A DNA stretch of 64,000 bases from contig NZ_VEGI01000001.1 in the NCBI RefSeq assembly GCF_007679325.1, forward strand, positions 1,178,001 to 1,242,000, in the 5' to 3' direction. Below, piece after piece: positions 62,301 through 64,000 of this stretch (within the stretch, counting starts at the first letter, position 1; the number at the start of each line of letters is the position of its first letter). The notes below the pieces were generated by a model. The model searched no databases. It had not been told where the DNA came from and saw nothing but the letters and a program-made list of their open reading frames with translations. The DNA comes from Arthrobacter sp. U41 (GTDB lineage Bacteria; Actinomycetota; Actinomycetes; Actinomycetales; Micrococcaceae). The position numbers and the translations under genes are program-made.

Positions 62301-62519
62301 ATGCTGCAGAAACCCGAAACCCTCTTTGTCCTTGGCTACATGCTGCTCCCGCTGCTGGCCCTGCTGTCCGCGATCGTGGGGCTGACCATGATCCTGGGCG
62401 GCAACAAGATCGTCGGGGCAATTGTGCTTGTGGTGATCACCCAGGCCTTCGCCTTCGGAGCATTCTTCGCGCTCCGGAAGCGCAAGCATGCGCTGCTCAC
62501 GGAGCGCCCCGGCGAGTGA
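62301..62519 (+). CDS. Small two-helix membrane protein after dfrA
   Basis: 72 aa. Two hydrophobic segments (LGYMLLPLLALLSAIVGLTM and IVGAIVLVVITQAFAFGAFF) and a basic tail RKRKHALL. AAGGAA lies directly before ATG 62301, 4 nt after the dfrA stop, so it is in the thyA-dfrA operon. Function unknown. Confidence 0.8.
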   Translation: MLQKPETLFVLGYMLLPLLALLSAIVGLTMILGGNKIVGAIVLVVITQAFAFGAFFALRKRKHALLTERPGE

Positions 62520-62520
62520 A

Positions 62521-62563
62521 CCCGGCGCAGTCCGGTTGATGGGGAGATCACCCCATCGCCGGG
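62521..62563 (+). terminator. Nested hairpin after the thyA operon
   Basis: GATGGGG (62538-62544) pairs with CCCCATC (62551-62557) around AGATCA, and CCCGGC (62521-62526) pairs with GCCGGG (62558-62563). It begins 1 nt after the stop. No U-tract follows. Confidence 0.6.
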
Positions 62564-62669
62564 CGCCGCCGTTCCGGCTACATTGGTGCCGGTTAGATAC
62601 GCACAGCGGAATGCACCAGGTCTTGATGCCAGCCCGTTAGGCTGATGCACGTCAAAGGGGGATGCCAGG

Positions 62670-63764
62670 ATGGCAGGAAATTTGTGGGGCGCCGACGTCG
62701 CCCAGTTGCGGACACTCGCGCAACAGTTCGGCAAAACGTCCGAGACGCTACTGCAGCAGTCCACCACCCTGACGTCAGCCATCAATGGCAACACGGCGTG
62801 GAAAGGTGCCGACGGCGCCCGGTTCAAGTCTGACTGGAACGGCAACCACCGCGCCCTGATCCAGAAGACGGCGCTGGCGCTCAAGGAAGAGTCCAAGCGG
62901 CTGATGACCCACGCCGAGCAGCAGGAGAAGGCCAGCAACGCGGCGGCGGGGTCCGGCGGCGGCCCGCTCGGTCCTATCGGGTCCGGGGCGGGCGCTCTGG
63001 GGGTAGCAGGCGGAGTCCTCACCGGCAGCGCCGCATTCCTCAAGAAGTTCATGGGGATCCAGAGAAACGTCAAGGCCCCTCTCACGCTGGCCAAGCATAT
63101 TGGCCAGTACGGCTGGGTGCTCAAGAACCACCGCGCGGAAATGGCCCGAGAACTTTTCACTAAAGGCCGCCATCGCTTAGGCGGGCCGGCCTTCGAGACC
63201 CGCAACCTCTGGCAGACCACTGCCGGAAATAAGGCCTTGGAAGGACTGCTCCGGGAATCTTCCAAGGGCAGCCGCACGCTCAACGCCATCGACAAGGCCT
63301 CTGACGTCGCTTCCTTGAAGAACCTCAACAGCTTCATCAAGCCATTGGACAAGCTGGGAGGCCTCATTGCCGAGAAGCCCTGGCTGGGTGCAGGGACCAA
63401 ATACGAGTGGCTTGGCAAGTCGGGCATTGCTCGCGGCCTCGGCTGGGCCGGCGTCGGTTTCAACACCTTCGATTCGGTCAAGAGCTTTGCGGATGGCGAT
63501 ATCAAGGGCGGAGCCATGAGTGGCGGCAAAGCCCTACTCGGCGTCGGCTGCTTCCTGCCGCCCCCGGCCGGAACCGTCTGCCAGGTCGCCAGCGTGGGGA
63601 TCGCCGTCTACGAAAACTGGGACACCATCACAAGCGTCGGTAAGAACGTCGGGGAGGGCATCGTCAACGCCGTTAAGGATCCGGGCAAATTCGTCAGCGA
63701 TGCCGCGGATACTGTGACAGATGCAGGCAAGTCCGTGGCCAATTTCTTCGGCTTCGGGGACTAG
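62670..63764 (+). CDS. WXG100-domain protein, probable type VII secretion substrate
   Basis: 364 aa. Residues 1-95 form a WXG100/Esx-like helical hairpin: two long amphipathic helices with the turn AWKGADGARF (Trp44-Lys45-Gly46). A Gly-rich linker follows (about 96-115), then about 200 residues with no family I recognise, then a Gly/Ala-rich, membrane-active-looking segment (IARGLGWAGVGFNTFDSVKS, then GGAMSGGKALLGVGC) with a Cys-X10-Cys pair. The layout matches long WXG/LXG effectors of the ESX/T7SS pathway. AGGGGGAT precedes ATG 62670. A second gene follows after 9 nt. Confidence 0.75.
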   Translation: MAGNLWGADVAQLRTLAQQFGKTSETLLQQSTTLTSAINGNTAWKGADGARFKSDWNGNHRALIQKTALALKEESKRLMTHAEQQEKASNAAAGSGGGPLGPIGSGAGALGVAGGVLTGSAAFLKKFMGIQRNVKAPLTLAKHIGQYGWVLKNHRAEMARELFTKGRHRLGGPAFETRNLWQTTAGNKALEGLLRESSKGSRTLNAIDKASDVASLKNLNSFIKPLDKLGGLIAEKPWLGAGTKYEWLGKSGIARGLGWAGVGFNTFDSVKSFADGDIKGGAMSGGKALLGVGCFLPPPAGTVCQVASVGIAVYENWDTITSVGKNVGEGIVNAVKDPGKFVSDAADTVTDAGKSVANFFGFGD

Positions 63765-63773
63765 GAGAACAAC

Positions 63774-64000
63774 ATGACTGTCCAGGATGAGATCCACCAG
63801 GAGCCGCGGCTCGGGGTCGACGTGATCGGCTTCGGCGTGGGCGAGTTCGCCTACCTCCTCAACGTCTTGGAGGGCCCCGCCCGGGATCGCTCCGTGAGTG
63901 TCTTCAGGGCGGAGGAGCTCGTCGACGATGTCACATTAAACACGGCAGGCGCCTCTTCCCTCCTGGCACGGGACCTCGCCGTGGTCGACGACGACGGCGA
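63774..64000 (+). CDS. Unknown partner gene of the WXG100 protein (partial, 3' end off the window)
   Basis: 75 codons visible, open to the window end. Acidic N-terminus (MTVQDEIHQEPRLGVDVIGF, then GVGEFAYLLNVLEG and EELVDDVTLN); no motif recognised. AGGAGAACAAC provides an SD overlapping the preceding stop, so it is translationally linked. By position it could be an immunity protein, chaperone or accessory factor; that is inference only. Confidence 0.6.
   Translation, partial: MTVQDEIHQEPRLGVDVIGFGVGEFAYLLNVLEGPARDRSVSVFRAEELVDDVTLNTAGASSLLARDLAVVDDDG

Overview
The window is one contiguous, GC-rich, gene-dense piece of an actinobacterial chromosome. It most resembles Arthrobacter or a close relative (Micrococcaceae). 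Pointers are mycothiol synthase next to a GlnR-type regulator, ppk next to mutT1, frequent GTG/TTG starts, the high-GC Gram-positive ribosomal gene order without rpsN, and protein sequences I recognise from that family. There is no rRNA operon, CRISPR array, insertion sequence or prophage; one tRNA (Trp) is present.

Layout. 1-14353 (minus strand): infA (partial), a P1/S58 peptidase, map, adk and secY, then the spc cluster (rplO-rpmD-rpsE-rplR-rplF-rpsH-rplE-rplX-rplN) and the S10 cluster (rpsQ to rpsJ). The last two are separated by a terminator and a roughly 375 nt control region. 14806-18035: three accessory genes, a GH1 beta-glucosidase (+), a 41-residue membrane protein (-) and a type-B carboxylesterase (-). 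18207-22687: the str cluster tuf-fusA-rpsG-rpsL (-). 23184-30701: rpoC and rpoB (-). 31142-32874: an acetyl-CoA acetyltransferase and a YbaK-type deacylase (+). 33131-39723: rplL, rplJ with an attenuator-like leader, two paralogous two-domain GNAT proteins, rplA, rplK, nusG, secE and tRNA-Trp (-).

40011-49252: an aminotransferase; a NarL-type response regulator with a PspC-domain histidine kinase, divergent from three small or PspC-type membrane genes (a Lia/Psp-like envelope-stress module); 6-phosphofructokinase, a GNAT and a DHA2-type MFS exporter. 49297-53180 (-): ankyrin protein, YgfZ, flavodoxin-like oxidoreductase, nitrobindin-like protein and two membrane proteins. 53436-58745 (+): glnR-like regulator, mshD, ppk and mutT1. 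58825-60899: a polytopic membrane protein with its GntR/YtrA-type regulator under a promoter overlapped by a perfect operator. 60909-62519: thyA, dfrA and a small membrane protein. The right edge (62670-64000) enters an accessory locus: a WXG100-domain protein, probably a type VII secretion substrate, followed by an unknown partner gene that runs off the end.

Most of the window is core gene-expression machinery. The best candidates for undescribed biology are the WXG100 locus, the YtrA-type operon, the PspC/kinase module with phased TCAGGG repeats, the tandem GNAT pair inside the ribosomal stalk cluster, and two long intergenic palindromes. Everything was read by eye. Promoters are the least certain calls.
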